A DNA stretch of 64,000 bases from Plotosus lineatus (lineage: Eukaryota; Chordata; Actinopteri; Siluriformes; Plotosidae): the NCBI GenBank assembly GCA_024760905.1, contig CM045745.1:3267782-3331781 (forward strand). The letters run 5' to 3'. Of this stretch, positions 1-11,446 are shown in pieces. Every line of letters starts with the position of its first letter. The first letter of the stretch is position 1. The notes under the pieces are model-generated. The model was not told the origin of the DNA. It worked only from the letters and a program-made list of their open reading frames with translations, and ran no database searches. Both the position numbers and the translations under genes were made by a program.

Positions 1-97
1 AGAGCATGTATTCAAGGTAAGACATTCCCAGGTCATTCACAAACTTCTCAATAAAAACTTAAAACTCTTAGATTGTTATCAGTGTCATTACCATGAT

Positions 98-124
98 GAA
101 AAAAAAAAAAAAAAAAAAAAAAAA
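98..124. repeat. Poly-A run
   Basis: This is a run of about 26 A just left of the LINE fragment. It could be the tail of an older retroposed copy, but nothing recognisable precedes it. Confidence 0.7.
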
Positions 125-143
125 CACATGAAAAACTCTAAAC

Positions 144-1060
144 TTGTCACCGATTCTGTTCATAATTTTTATGGACAGAATTTCTAGGCGCAGTCGAGGT
201 GTTGAGGGGTTCTGGTTTGGTGGCCATCGGATCTCATCTCTGCTTTTTGCGGATGATGTTGTCCTCTTGGCTTCATCAAGTCGGGCCCTCCAGCTCTCAT
301 TGGAGCGATTCGCAGCTGAGTGCGAAGCAGCCGGGATGAAGATCAGTACCTCCAAGTCCGAGGCCATGGTTCTCAGTCGGACAATGGTGGAACGCACCCT
401 CCGGGTCGGGAATGAGGTCCTGCCCCAAGTGGAGGAGTTTAAGTATCTTGGGGTCTTGTTTACGAGTGAGGGAAGGATGGAGCGAGAGATCGACAGACGG
501 ATCGCTGCAGCCTCTGCTGTTGAGCGGTGCCTGTACCGGTCCGTCGTGGTGAAGGAGCTGAGCCACAAGGCGAAGCTCTCAATTTACCAGTCGATCTACG
601 TTCCAACCCTCACCTATGGTCACGAGCTTTGGGTAATGACCGAAAGAACAAGATCACGGATACAAGCGGCTGAAATGAGCTTCCTTCGCCGGGTGGCGGG
701 GTTCTCCCTTAGAGATAAGATGAGAAGCTCCGCCATCCGGGGAGAGCTCGGAGTAGATCCGCTGCTCCTCCGCATTGAGAGGGGCCAGTTGAGGTGGCTC
801 GGGCATCTGGTCAGAATGCCCCCCGGACGCCTCCCTGGTGTGCTGTTTCGGGCATGTCCAACCGGGAAGAGACCCCGGGGTCGACCTAGAACACACTGGA
901 GGGACTATGTCTCTCGGCTTGTCTGGGACCGCCTCGGTATCCCCCCGCGAGAGTTGGAGGAAGTGGCTCGGGAGAGGGACGGCTGGACCTCTTTGCTGAG
1001 GTTGCTGCCCCCGCGACCCGACCCTGGACTAAGCGGAAGAAGATGATGATGATGATGATG
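144..1060 (+). mobile_element. APE-type LINE, 5'-truncated 3' portion (reverse transcriptase C-terminal half)
   Basis: An open frame of about 300 codons (144-1046) encodes the C-terminal half of a non-LTR reverse transcriptase. The catalytic FADD motif (LLFADDVVLLASS) lies near residue 35. It is followed by the thumb region (EEFKYLGVLFTSEG) and the C-terminal block [13 protein letters not shown] / [14 protein letters not shown] that is common in fish LINEs. The copy starts at TTGTCACCGATTCTG, inside the coding region, and ends in an (ATG)n tail. AACTCTAA at 134-141 and again at 1061-1068 is a short target-site duplication, so this is a standard 5'-truncated retroposition. The same family, longer and inverted, is at 40345-42420. 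The clade was not resolved by eye. Confidence 0.88.
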
Positions 1061-1068
1061 AACTCTAA

Positions 1069-2867
1069 GCCACGCTGTCTTGGGTAACGAATCATCTCTA
1101 CAGACGTGTGATCAGAGAAGTCGAACTTTTGGAATAGAACACAGAGAGTCGTTTTGGGGAAGATTCTAGTCTGAAGCCTTTGACTAGTTGTGCAACTAAG
1201 GGGCAGACTAACGAAATTAAACAAAGTCTGTAAATCCGTCATGAATATACAAGTTTCTTTCTCCTCCAGTGAGCATTGCAGATTGAATATTAAGAATTAT
1301 CTTCATACATAATACATATTAAAGCATTTGCTTTTTTTTGATCCCAGCTATATTTTGATAAAAGACCTTTTAGTGAATCCTTATCAGCATTATCCTGAAA
1401 CACATCCAACACAACCGCTCTCGGTTATAGAGTGGCAGCCGCCTTCACGTTTTACTGCAGTAAGAAAATCAGCAAGTCTTTGAGAAATGGTTGAAAATAG
1501 AGACACCGTTAAATGAGCACGATGCTGAAATAGAAACAGAGGTCCTCTGTCAGCTGAAGGAAAATGCTGATGATGAACTCACTGTCTAGAGAGCTTCCTC
1601 TTTCCTCACCACATTGGCTTGAGAGCAATGCATATTTCAGATCTGTTCCACTGGCTTTAGATATCAACACAGATCAGATTTCAGATCTATTACACTGGCT
1701 TTCGAGAGCACAACGTGCATTTTGGATCTCAGAATTAGTGTGGAGAGAAAAAAAAAGACAAATATCTTAAATACATTCACATTTTCCTGGAATCTCAGAT
1801 TCAACTGGGATTTCCCACATAATCTCTCTGCTGATATAATATGGAATTTTCACATATCAGTTTACTGGTTGGCCTTCCTTGAGTTACCTTTGGTGGGTAC
1901 TTACCATTGCACTCCAGGAACACCCACCAAACTGCCCGTTTGGACATGAATACACCCCATCGTTCAGCCAACACAACATGGGAGTCACGTGAATTGAATT
2001 CCTCTGATCATCTTCCCACAGTGGCACCTGCCAGGCAGTGGGATAATCAAAACATCATAAGAAATACTCTATGAGCCTGGCTGTACTATCAGAGGATCCC
2101 CTGAATAATCATGGAATTTGCCACTTGTGTCCTTGCTATGTCATCAGTGCAGCTGTTGTTTGTTTAAGCACAATGGGAAATCGGGACCAAGCGAAGGACG
2201 TTGCCATTCACTGATTTACAACCAAAAGAACATATCTGTAACTTGTAGGGGCGATGAACAGGTTGTGAGTTAAGATGCTTATGAAGGTATTGCAGCAGCA
2301 AATAATTTAAATATCAGGTCAATTGACACCTCGTTGATGCTAAATATGATGGCCTTCTGAGTGGTTCTGCAATATATATCTACTGATTGTTTAGTGGGAT
2401 ATTTATGCATTTTGTGGTTTCAGAACCTGAAACAGGGATCGTTCCGTCAGTCCACACATTTTGTTTTCCTTTAAATACATTTTTTGCAACATTTTTCATT
2501 ACTAAATAAAAACTTTTACATTGAAAATAACGGTAATATAAGAGGAAGGAAATGCTTTTCCTCACAAATAAACAAGGTTTTTTCTGCACCACCATTAGAG
2601 GCCATGGTCTGATTTTGGTATTTTAAAGGTATGCCATATAAAAGACATTCCATCTGAATTTAAAGCCAAAAATGCAACCTAACATCAAACCAGTTTGCTT
2701 TCTGCTGGCTTGCTCCCTGATACAGATGACCTAATTAAGGGACAGATGGTGAATTCCACTAAGCCATTGAGATCAGACCCCTCCCATGTCCTTCCTTCAT
2801 GTCATCAGTGCAGGAAAACGGCAGAGATATGAACATTGATGTCCAATTCCACATATGTGCAACAGAC

Positions 2868-2870
<3 letters not shown>
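1069..2870. other. Unassigned spacer
   Basis: This is AT-rich sequence with only short chance reading frames. I see no splice-flanked exon, transposon end or RNA gene here. A few direct echoes such as ATTTCAGATCT (1632, 1678) look like local duplications. Confidence 0.5.

Positions 2871-2897
<27 letters not shown>
2871..2897. repeat. Poly-A run
   Basis: This is an uninterrupted A run of about 27 bases. No SINE or LINE body could be recognised to its left. Confidence 0.75.
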
Positions 2898-2902
<5 letters not shown>

Positions 2903-3007
2903 ACACTCTCAGGACTGAAGACACACTGATTATATAGCAAAATTAAACTACGGCACAGTCCACAGTATGGATATGATGGTTAGAGGGATATACATGCATA
3001 CATATAC

Positions 3008-3290
3008 AGCGTGTTCCAAAAAATGTCTACACCTTTGAGCAGAGGGAGGAGTTTTGTTGAATACCCTGCATGTTCACGAGACCTCACACCTCTAGACTTC
3101 TGTTTATGGGGAGACCTAAAAAACAACGTCTACGCAATGAGACCTGCAACAGTCCTCGAATTGAGAGCAACCATTGAATGTGAATGCACGCATGTGTGCT
3201 ATTCCATCGCTTCGCTGTCGGAGTGTCTTGGACCAGAATGTACATCAGTTTGAGAACAGGCGGTGAAAAAACAATAGAATGATGTTTTAA
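3008..3290 (+). mobile_element. Mariner-like transposase C-terminal fragment
   Basis: The 3011-3253 frame contains CSRDLTPLDFCLWGDLKNNV. This resembles the block around the third catalytic Asp of mariner-like (IS630/Tc1/mariner) transposases, usually written S-PDLTPLDFFLWG. The piece starts at GCGTGTTCCAAAAAATGT, which looks like a transposon end joined directly to the transposase C terminus. It is therefore an internally deleted, dead copy. No other catalytic motif is nearby. Confidence 0.72.
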
Positions 3291-3844
3291 AATTATTTTA
3301 CAAGTTGCAAGTTAAACAAATTATAATAAACACTTAGTTTACAATTATTTAAAGTGTATACAGGGATCCCTTGCTACTTCGCACTTCAATTCATGCAGCT
3401 TCAGTGCATCGCGTTTTTTTTTTTTTTTTTTCATCGAAATAAAAGGAAATTAAGGGGGAAAAAAAAAAATGGGGGAAAGGTTAAGGAAAATGCCACAAAA
3501 ACAAGGCCAATTATGCAACAACAAAAAAACCCTAAACAAACACAAAACAACCTCCCATCAAAACTACTTACTTGTGAGGTGCATGTCTGTATGTATGTGT
3601 ATTTATATTTTATTTACATCTTATGCATTATTTTTTAATGTTTAATTGTTATTATAAGCATTTATTGCATAAGCATTGAATATGCATTTATTGATATTAT
3701 ATACACATATGTATATGTCAGTCAATGCAGCCGTGAGGGGGGGCACAAACCAGTGTCTCTCCCTCACGCCGGTCCCAAGCCCGGATAAATGCAGAGGGTT
3801 GCGTCAGGAAGGGCATCCGGCGTAAAACAAATGCCAAATAAACT

Positions 3845-4318
3845 ATGCGAATCACAAGAAAGAATGACATACTGGATCGGTCGAGGCCCGGGTTAACAAC
3901 GACCGCCATCAGTGCTGTCAACCAACAGGGTGCTGATGGAAATTGGACTACTGTTGGTCGAAGACGTCGAAGAAGGAGAGGCGGGAGGCGTGTCCGTTGC
4001 CAGAGAGAGAAGAGGAAAGGCATGAGTCTAGGACTGAAAGTAGGGACTTTGAATGTTGGAACTATGACAGGAAAAGGTAGAGAGCTGGCTGACATGATGC
4101 AGAGGAGGAAGGTGGACATACTGTGTGTTCAGGAGACCAAGTGGAAAGGTAGCAAAGCTAGAAGCATAGGATCAGGGTTTAAGCTGTTTTATCATGGTGT
4201 GGATGGAAAGAGAAATGGAGTCGGAGTCATCTTGAAGGAGGCGTTTGTCAGGAATGTTCTAGAAGTGAAAAGGGTGTCAGACAGAGTGATGAGTCTCAAG
4301 TTAGAAATTGAGGTGTGA
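3845..4318 (+). pseudogene. RTE copy A endonuclease, N-terminal part
   Basis: The frame opens in the element's 5' region and reads into the AP-endonuclease fold. [19 protein letters not shown] carries the Asn of the first endonuclease motif, and [11 protein letters not shown] carries the catalytic Glu. [16 protein letters not shown] is the next conserved strand. The frame stops at 4318, where copy A has a local rearrangement that breaks the endonuclease; copy C continues through this point. An internal ATG at 4022 (MSLGLKVGTL) is the more natural start of the conserved domain. Confidence 0.88.
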
Positions 4319-4463
4319 TGGTCCTTATGCCCCATATAAGAATCCCCCATATAAATCCTTATAAGAAGTGCTTATGCCCCACAGGCAGGATGTGAGCTAG
4401 AAGAGAAGGAGAGATTCTGGAGGGAGTTAGATGAAGTGATGCAGTACCCCCAGAGCTGAAAGA

Positions 4464-5384
4464 GTGGTCATTGGGGCAGACTTCAATGGACATGTTGGTG
4501 CAGGCAACAGAGGGGACGAGGAAGTGATGGGTAGGTTTGGTATCCAGGACAGGAACGCAGAAGGACAGATGTTGGTAGATTTTGCAAAAAGGATGGAAAT
4601 GGCTGTGGTGAATACTTTCTTCCAGAAGAGAAAGAAGCATAGGGTGACTTATAAAAGTGGAGGTAGGAGCACACAGGTAGACTACATCTTGTGCAGGCGA
4701 TGTAATTTAAAGGAAGTCAGTGACTGCAAAGTCATAGTGGGTGAGAGTGTTGCCAAACAGCATAGGATGTTGGTGTGCAGGATGATGCTGATGGTGAGGA
4801 AGGTGAAGAAGACAAAGGCAGAGCAGAAGACAAAGTGGTGGAAGTTGAAAAAGGAAGAGTGTCGGGTTGTCTTCAAGGAGGAGTTGAAACAGGCTTTGGG
4901 TGGTCAGGAAGTGCTTCCAGATGACTGGACAACTACAGCTAATGTGATCAGGGAGACAGGTAGGAGAATACTTGGTGTGTCATCTGGAAGGAAAGTAGAT
5001 AAGGAGACTTGGTGGTGGAATGAGGAAGTGCAGGAGTGTGTACAAAGGAAGAGGTTAGCTAAGAAGAAGTGGGACATTGAGAAAACCGAAGAGAGTAAAC
5101 AGGAGTACAGGGAGACACAGCGTAAGGCAAAGGTAGCAGTGTCAAAGGCCAAACAGAGCGCATTTGATGACTTGTATGCTCGGTTGGAAAGTAAGGAGGG
5201 AGAAAATGATTTATACAGGTTGGCACAGCAGAGAAATAGAGATGGGAAGGATGTGCAGCAAGTTAGATTGATAAAGGACAGAGAGGGAAATGTATTGACT
5301 GATGACAGAAGTGTGCTGAGAAGATGGAAAGAGTACTTTGAAGAGCTGATGAATGAGGAAAATGAGAGAGAAAAAAAAGAGTAG
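4464..5384 (+). pseudogene. RTE copy A endonuclease C-terminal part and linker
   Basis: The frame begins [20 protein letters not shown], where GADFNGHVG is the catalytic Asp/Asn motif of the endonuclease. [11 protein letters not shown] is the next conserved strand, and the terminal His lies in VAKQHRM. A lysine-rich linker follows ([10 protein letters not shown], then [20 protein letters not shown]). It reaches the N-terminal side of the reverse transcriptase ([20 protein letters not shown]) and ends at 5384 because an A run is two bases longer than in copy C. Confidence 0.88.
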
Positions 5385-5389
5385 AAGAG

Positions 5390-6826
5390 GTGACTGTTGA
5401 GGACCAGGAAGTAGCAAAGATTAGTAAGGGTGAAGTGAGGAGGGCATTGAAGAGGATGAAGAATGGAAAGGCAGTTGATCCTGATGACATACCGGTGGAG
5501 GTATGGAAGTATCTAGGAGAGGTCGCAGTAGGTTTTCTGACAAGAACATTCAAGAAGGTCTTAGAGAGTGAGAGGATGCCAGAGGAATGGAGGAGAAGTG
5601 TGCTGGTGCCCATTTTTAAGAACAAGGGAGATGTGCAGAGCTGTGGCAACTACAGAGGGATAAAGTTGATGAGCCATACGATGAAGTTATGGGAAAGAAT
5701 AGTGGAAGCTAGACTAAGGGCAGAGGTCAGCATTTGTGAACAACAGTTTGGTTTCATGCCAAGAAAGAGCACCACAGATGCAGTGTTTGCCTTGAGGATG
5801 TTAATGGAGAAGTACAGAGAAGGTCAGACGGAGCTGCATTGTGCCTTTGTGGAGCTGGAGAAAGCATATGACAGGGTGCCGAGAGAAGAACTGTGGTATT
5901 GCATGAGGAAGTCTGGAGTGGCAGAGAAGTATGTTAGAGTGGTGCAGGACATGTATGAGAGATGTGAGACAGTGGTGAGGTGTGCTGTCGGTGTGACACA
6001 AGAGTTCAAGGTGGAGGTGGGACTGCATCAAGGGTCAGCTCTCAGCCCCTTCTTGTTTGCTATGGTGATGGACAGGCTGACAGACAAGGTTAGACAAGAT
6101 TCCCCATGGACTATGATGTTTGCAGATGACCTTGTGATCTGTAGTGAGAGCAGAGAACAAGTGCAGGAAAATCTAGAGAGGTGGAGGTATGCCCTGGAAA
6201 GGATGGGAATGAAGATTAGCCTCAGTAAGACAGAATACATGTGCATGAATGACAAGGACCCAAGAGGAACGGTGAGATTACAGGGAGCAGAGATAAGAAA
6301 GGTGGAGGATTTTAAGTACTTAGGCTCAACAATCCAGAGCAATGGAGAGTGTGGAAAAGAGGTGAAGAAGCGTGTGCAGGCAGGTTGGAATGGTTGGAGA
6401 AAAGTGTCCGGTGTGATGTGTGATAGGAGGGTATCGGCAAGAATGAAAGGAAAAGTGTACAAGACGGTGTTGAGGCCAACGATGTTGTATGGGTTAGAAA
6501 CAGTGGCCCTGGGGAAAAGACAGGAGGCAGAGCTGGAGGTAGCAGAGATGAAAATGTTGAGGTTCTCTTTGGGAGTAACGAGGATGGATAGGATTAGGAA
6601 TGAGTACGTCAGAGGGACAGCACATGTAAGTCGTTTTGGAGACAAAGTCAGAGAGGCTAGATTGAGATGGTTTGGACATGTACAGAGGAGGGATAGTGAG
6701 TATATTGGTAATAGGATGCTGAGGTTGGAACTACCAGGCAAAAGGCCTAGAGGAAGACCAAAGAGACGATTCATGGATGTGGTGAAGGAGGACATGAAGG
6801 TCGTGGGTGTAAGATGCAAAGGATAG
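5390..6826 (+). pseudogene. RTE copy A reverse transcriptase
   Basis: This 478-codon frame covers the whole RT domain. KNGKAVDPDDIPVEVWK leads the fingers, and [16 protein letters not shown] and [14 protein letters not shown] follow. VELEKAYDRVPREELW is palm motif A, although other copies have VDLEKAYD, so Asp is replaced by Glu before the conserved [19 protein letters not shown] is motif B, and [13 protein letters not shown] is the catalytic motif C. The thumb and C-terminal block end in [17 protein letters not shown]. The frame runs off after an 8-base loss near 6813. The core is intact but disconnected from the endonuclease. Confidence 0.9.
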
Positions 6827-7023
6827 GGTGAGATGGAGGCAGATGATTCGCTGTGGCGACCCCTGAAGGGAAAAGCCGAAAGGAAAAGAAGAAGAAGAAG
6901 AAGAGGATATGTATACGGCAGTGGGGGTTGACCCCACTTCGCAGATTTCAGCTAACTCGGGGGATCTCTGGCCCAATTAACAGCGGAAAGCGAGGGATCC
7001 CTGTATACATTTTTTGGGACACC

Positions 7024-7058
7024 GTGTGTGTGTGTGTGTGTGTATGTGTGTGTGTATA
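7024..7058. repeat. (GT)n microsatellite
   Basis: This is a short GT/GTAT run between two transposon ends. Confidence 0.85.
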
Positions 7059-8232
7059 TTAGGGTGGCCCTTATATGTAGCAATTTTTTTTCTGGAAAAT
7101 TAAACTGTCTCACCCCCTAAATTTGATCCTTTTGGTCTAAAAATGTGCCATACAAAATATTCTGGATATAAAACAAATTTTAGCCGATGCTCAAGCCACC
7201 TCTTTCATTGCCTATAAGCTCAATGTTAAAGCGTCATTGTATAAGTATTAAAATATGTGAAGTGCTGTTCACCTCTCATATCTTTTTATACAGGTGAAAT
7301 GGCAAGCAATTTGAGATGAAAGAATCAGATCTATTTCTTACAAACAGCAAAAGCATACACATGAGGTTGTAAACTACCTACAATTAGAGATGCTCTGCAA
7401 CATTACGTGTACCCAGTGAAAGAACATTCAAGAAAACACAATCAATTTTATGTTAAGTCCTGGTTTTTGTCTCGCTTAGCTGTGAAAGCTCCCACTGGAG
7501 ATTTGGCTTTACTCAAATCTCTCAGAGAAAGCAACATGCCAGCTGCACATGGTGCCTTAAAAAACTATTAGGTCAGCTTTGGTACCCCAGTGAAGAATCA
7601 GTTGCATTGGCATTCTTCGATTCAGATATTAATTCTACTGAGAAGCAGGCAATGGCTGGGGCACTTGATCGGGAAGGATTGCCCAGGATCTCTTTGAAGA
7701 CTTCAGCTATATCTGGGATGAGACTATGTGAGTTTGTGTCCCAAAGGACACTCAATTTCTTCAAAATACTAGGTCTTCCTGATAGTTTCTTGCAGTAGAA
7801 CCCACAAACCTGGGAAGAAAATTCGGATTTCAACAAAGCTTTGAAAATTTTGTCGGAACTGCGTGTTGTGAATGACACGGCACAACACGGTGTTGCCCTT
7901 GTACAGGAGTACAGTGGCCTTCTATCTATGGATGAAGAACAATATCAGTTCCTCCTTCAGATCATTCAGGACCACAGGAAAAGATTCCCTGATGCCAGAA
8001 AAGAGACAATTGTTCATTAGCTACAAAACTAAAAGAACCTCACATTTCAAACTTGACATTGTTTTTTTGTTTGAATAGTATTATACTTCAAAATTTCATT
8101 GTTTTGAAGCATAGCCTAAAAGTAATTAAATTTTCATGATTTTTTGCACAAAGTGGCTTCTTATTAAATGGAACAAAATGCCGGGATGAGAGGTCACAAA
8201 TTAAAAACTTTAAAAATAAGGGCCACCCTAAT
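7058..8232 (+). mobile_element. Unclassified DNA transposon with 16-bp perfect inverted ends
   Basis: TTAGGGTGGCCCTTAT near 7059 is repeated as its exact complement, ending at about 8231. The flanks are TA-rich, so the target duplication cannot be read. Inside, a degraded plus-strand protein can be followed from about 7569 to 8020. It reads LWYPSEESVALAFFDSDI, then FVSQRTLNFFKILGLP, one stop, then VVNDTAQHGVALVQEYSGLL and QFLLQIIQDHRKRFPDA. I have seen the LWY-SE--AL-FFD and VVND-A--GV patterns in predicted proteins of many animals, but I cannot assign a transposase superfamily. This copy is dead. Confidence 0.75.
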
Positions 8233-8254
8233 ATATATATATATATATATATAT
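8222..8254. repeat. (TA)n microsatellite
   Basis: This TA run abuts the right end of the preceding transposon. Confidence 0.9.
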
Positions 8255-8367
8255 TCTTATCTTCTATAATCACCTGAAGAGAGAGGATGGTTTCACCACC
8301 CCTCGAAACAGATCTGTAGTGATAAATGGAGTTTCAATAGAAAGTCTTTGTCCTGTCCTTTTATTTT

Positions 8368-8377
8368 TGTGTGTGTG

Positions 8378-8462
<85 letters not shown>

Positions 8463-8496
8463 CATACATACACACACACACACAGACACACACACA
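8368..8496. repeat. Compound (GT)n-(TA)n-(CA)n microsatellite
   Basis: GT repeats, about 60 bases of TA and then CA repeats form one compound array. The reading frames across it are artefacts. Confidence 0.95.
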
Positions 8497-8504
8497 CGAA
8501 AATA

Positions 8505-8818
8505 ATCCTTACTAAATTAATCCGTTCCAGAGCCTTTTTCATTACCTGGATTTTCCAAAAGTAGAAACGCATTTTACATGTAAAACGCATGATTCGTTCC
8601 AAAGGCCCCCAATACTACCCTTTAAAAATGATAAAAGCATACCTTTTAAGGTACTTACTTCATGTTGACCATGTCTTCTTAGCAGAGTTATAATCTTACA
8701 AATGTTTATGCTAGGTTAAAAGTCTGAGGCAAAAAATAGTTGCAATGAGCACACTCGAAAAATTCATGAACAAGCTGCTGCGTCATCTCTCCTAGCCAAT
8801 CGGAGGCCAGCGGGGTTT
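8505..8818 (-). mobile_element. Tigger-type MITE fragment
   Basis: Read on the minus strand this matches the right half of the MITEs at 39631-43181. Shared blocks are the CATTTTACATGTAAAA palindrome, AAGGTATGCTTTTAT, the stretch around CTAAGAAGACATGGTCAA, and the end GGCTCTGGAACGGATTAAT. The outermost inverted repeat is missing, and the other side is cut where the Tc1-like element begins. Confidence 0.75.
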
Positions 8819-8819
8819 C

Positions 8820-10238
8820 AATACTATATGAACTGTGAATAAAAACTGACTGCAATGATGTGGACATGCCAAATTTCAATATTTTATTCTGAATAGAACA
8901 TAGATGACTGGGTCAAAAGTTTAAACTGAGAAAATGTATCATTTTAAGGGGATATGTTGATTTCAAATTTCTTGGTGTCAACAAATCTCAAAAAAGTTGG
9001 TACAAGGCCATTTTCACCACTGTGAGGCGTCCCCTCTTCTTCTTACAACAGTCTGCACCTTCCTCTTTATGATACGCCAAATGTGCTCTACAGGTAAAAG
9101 ATCTGGACTGCAGGCTGGCCATTTCAATACCCGGATCCTTTCCCTACGCAGCCATGATGTTGTAATTAATGCTGCATGTGGTCTGGCATTATAATGTTGA
9201 AAAATGCAAGGTCTTCTCTGAAAGAGACGGCATCTGGATGGGAACATATGTTGTTCTCGAACCTGAACAGACCTTTCTGCTATGACGGTGCCTTTCCAGA
9301 TGTGCAAGCTGACCATGCCACACACACTCATGCAACCCCATACCATCACAGATGCAGCTTCTGAGCTGAAGGCTGATAATAACCTGGGTTGTCCTTCTCC
9401 TCTTTAGTTCGGATGACATGGCGTCCCAGTTTTCCATAAAGAACTTCAAATCTTGATGCGTCTGACCCCAGAACAGTTTTCCACTTTGCCACACTCCATT
9501 TTAAATGACCCCTGGCCCAGAGAAAACGCCTGCGCTTCTGGGTCCTGTTTAGAAATGGCTTCATCTTTGTACTGTAGAGTTTCAGCTGGCAAAGGCGGAT
9601 GCCGCGGTGGATTGTGTTCACCGACAATGGATTCTGGAAGTATTGCTGAGCCCATTCTGTGATTTTCCCTTACAGTAGCATTCCTGTTTGTGGTGCAGAG
9701 CCGTTTAAGAGCCCGAAGATCACGGGCATCTAGTATGGTTTTTCAGCCTTGACCATTATATGCACAGAGATTGTTCCAGATTCTCTGAATCTTTGGATGA
9801 TGTTATACACTGTAGAGGATGATAACTTTCTGATATTGCTCTACTATCTTTCTGTGCAACATTGGGGGAATTGGTAATCCTTCGTCTCGGAGAGAGACTG
9901 CCACTCTGAGAAGTTCTTTTTATACTCCGTCATGTTGCCAATGGACCTCATTAGTGGCAATTGGTCTTCCAGCTGTTGGTTATAAGTGCGATTGAATTTT
10001 CCAGCCTCTTAATTGATACCGTCCCAACTTTGAGATTTGTTGACACCATGAAATTTAAAATCAACATATTTTCCACTTAAAACGATAATTTTTCTCAATT
10101 TAAACTTTTGACCCTGTCATCAATATTCTATTCTGAATAAAATATTGAAATATGGCACCTCCACATCATTGCATTCAGTTTTTATTCACAATTTGTATAG
10201 TGTGCCAACTTTTTTGGAATCCGGTTTGTATATTCTCT
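8820..10238 (-). mobile_element. Tc1-like transposon with about 200-bp inverted repeats, degraded
   Basis: The left flank (8820-9000) is the inverted counterpart of 10022-10238. Both contain the blocks TGAATAAAAACTGA and TTTCAATATTTTATTC. The right end finishes with TTTTTTGGAATCCGGTTTGTA. The left side lacks the outermost 25 or so bases, where the MITE fragment abuts. Between the repeats lies a frameshifted Tc1-like transposase on the minus strand. A solitary piece of the same repeat is at 35213-35345. Confidence 0.85.
9014..9627 (-). pseudogene. Tc1-like transposase, frameshifted
   Basis: Two minus-strand frames together give most of the DDE domain. The first (9627-9346) has FLWARGHLKWSVAKWKTVLG, with the first catalytic Asp in GSDASRFEVL. 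The second (9349-9014) has MVWGCMSVCGMVSL and then QHYNARPHAALITTSWL, in which the usual second Asp (DNARPHTA) has become Tyr. WPACSPDLLPVEHIWRIIKR carries the third catalytic Glu. The frameshift near 9346 and the lost Asp make the product inactive. Confidence 0.85.
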
Positions 10239-10239
10239 G

Positions 10240-10750
10240 TTCACACTTTCTTGCTGAACAATGCTAATGGCATTAAAAAGTAATTAAAACACAACAGCTT
10301 AAAGTTTTGATTAAAAAGTTACTAGACAATATAACCATAAAAATCCAGAAAACCATTCTGTTCACAAGTGCAGCCGTGTATGTAGGGCCAATAATTTTCC
10401 ACAATTGTGGAAAATGGACGGAAATCACGGAATAAGTAATATGAAATGAAAGCATCACTGTAACACGGAATTCCATATATGAACATTAATATCATGCAAA
10501 ATATGCATTCAAATCTTTAAATTTGCATTTTGTTTTTTCTTGGCAATCGAATATATGCACGAGTAGCAGATGACGAACATGCTTTTCCAGTTGTTTTATA
10601 TCGTGTATTGTGATTGGTTGATGTGATGCACAGCCAACCAATGAACTGTTAGCATATATACAAAGTTCAGTTGAGGAGTTCAAGGTCGGCAGATGCGTAA
10701 ACATGGTAAAATGGTGATGTTACTGCGACCGGGGCCTTTAAAAATCAAAG
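10240..10750. other. Unassigned AT-rich spacer
   Basis: I see no exon or transposon end here. The short frames contain nothing recognisable. Confidence 0.45.
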
Positions 10751-10753
10751 CAA

Positions 10754-10966
10754 TTGCCATCTATAAGTCGAATGACTGCCAAAGAACAGGTTAAGCGGTT
10801 CCTGGAACATTTCCATGATGATGATGGCATCATGTTTTGTAAATTTTGTCAACACAGTGTGGACGATGTCGGTATTGATACCTGCAAAAATCACAGCGCT
10901 TTAAAAAAATGCATGCGGCCAGAAAAAAAAGCAGCCGAGGATGAGAATGACAGTTGGGTACGTTAG
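10754..10966 (+). pseudogene. BED/CGGBP1-like zinc-finger fragment of a hAT transposase
   Basis: The 70-codon frame has MFCKFCQHSVDDVGIDTCKNH followed by SALKKCM. This is the pattern of the N-terminal zinc finger in CGGBP1-like proteins, themselves derived from hAT transposases (C-x2-C, then H-x5-H). The final His is replaced here by Cys or Met, so zinc binding is doubtful. The frame ends at 10966 with no transposase following in frame. I read it as a transposon relic rather than a working gene. Confidence 0.55.
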
Positions 10967-11446
10967 TGGATCTGAACCTGGACGGGTTCCCTGATCACTC
11001 TGAGCAAGTCCCAGGATCTCAGGGAAGAATTTATCTTGGATTATGTGAAAATGTGCACAATGTCAGATATTACACTTGAAAAGACATTAAAAATGATTCG
11101 CTTTATTGTTAAACGCTGTCGTTGGTTATCTGTGATCTGCATAATATTTTATTGTCTTTTATTTGCATCGACTTTTATTCGGCTAAGTTTGAGATTAAGT
11201 ATCAAATAAAATTTATTCTTGGTCAAAACTTCGTTTAATGGTTCATCGAAAAAGGTGTTTAAAGTCCCGACAGCACACAACCAGAATAATTAAATGTACA
11301 GTACATTTCAGTGTCAGTTTTTGCAAGAAAGTGACGCATAACACGTGTAAACTTACGAAACAGAAATGAGACGCCACCATGTATTGTCTGAAACGGGAAA
11401 AAGCAAATTTTAAAATGGATAATTATTGCCCCTATGTATGTACTAT

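Larger units (their letters stand above)
3719..6906 (+). mobile_element. RTE-clade LINE, copy A (near full length, frameshifted)
   Basis: This is an almost complete RTE-type non-LTR retrotransposon. A short 5' UTR starts near TGCAGCCGTGAGGGGG. It is followed by an apurinic endonuclease, a linker, a reverse transcriptase and a very short 3' end (GATTCGCTGTGGCGACCCC, then AAGCCGAAAGG) running into an (AAG)n tail. A tiny 3' UTR with a simple repeat tail is typical of RTE. ATATGTATA occurs on both sides (about 3708 and 6907) and may be the target duplication. Compared with copy C, copy A has a scrambled segment at 4315-4385, small changes near 4445, two extra A at about 5375 and an 8-base loss near 6813. 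Confidence 0.93.
3361..7003. mobile_element. Tigger/pogo-type MITE split by RTE copy A
   Basis: The left end CAGGGATCCCTTGCTACTTC at 3361 matches the inverted right end GCGAGGGATCCCTG, which finishes at 7003. Both are flanked by TA (3359-3360 and 7004-7005), the target of Tc1/mariner and pogo elements. The element's own sequence is only 3361 to about 3717 and 6907-7003; the rest is the nested RTE. No transposase remnant was seen, so it is non-autonomous. The end sequence is of the same kind as the Tigger elements at 24790, 34216 and 36485. Confidence 0.8.

Noticed and set aside
6028..6819. Long minus-strand frames opposite the RTE reverse transcriptases (also at 47359-48168 and 62032-62370)
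   Set aside because: Antisense shadows of RT sequence. They recur in all RTE copies only because those copies share sequence.
8319..8602. Tyr/Ile repeat frames in microsatellites (also near 38868 and 43463)
   Set aside because: Translations of TA, GT and CA repeats.
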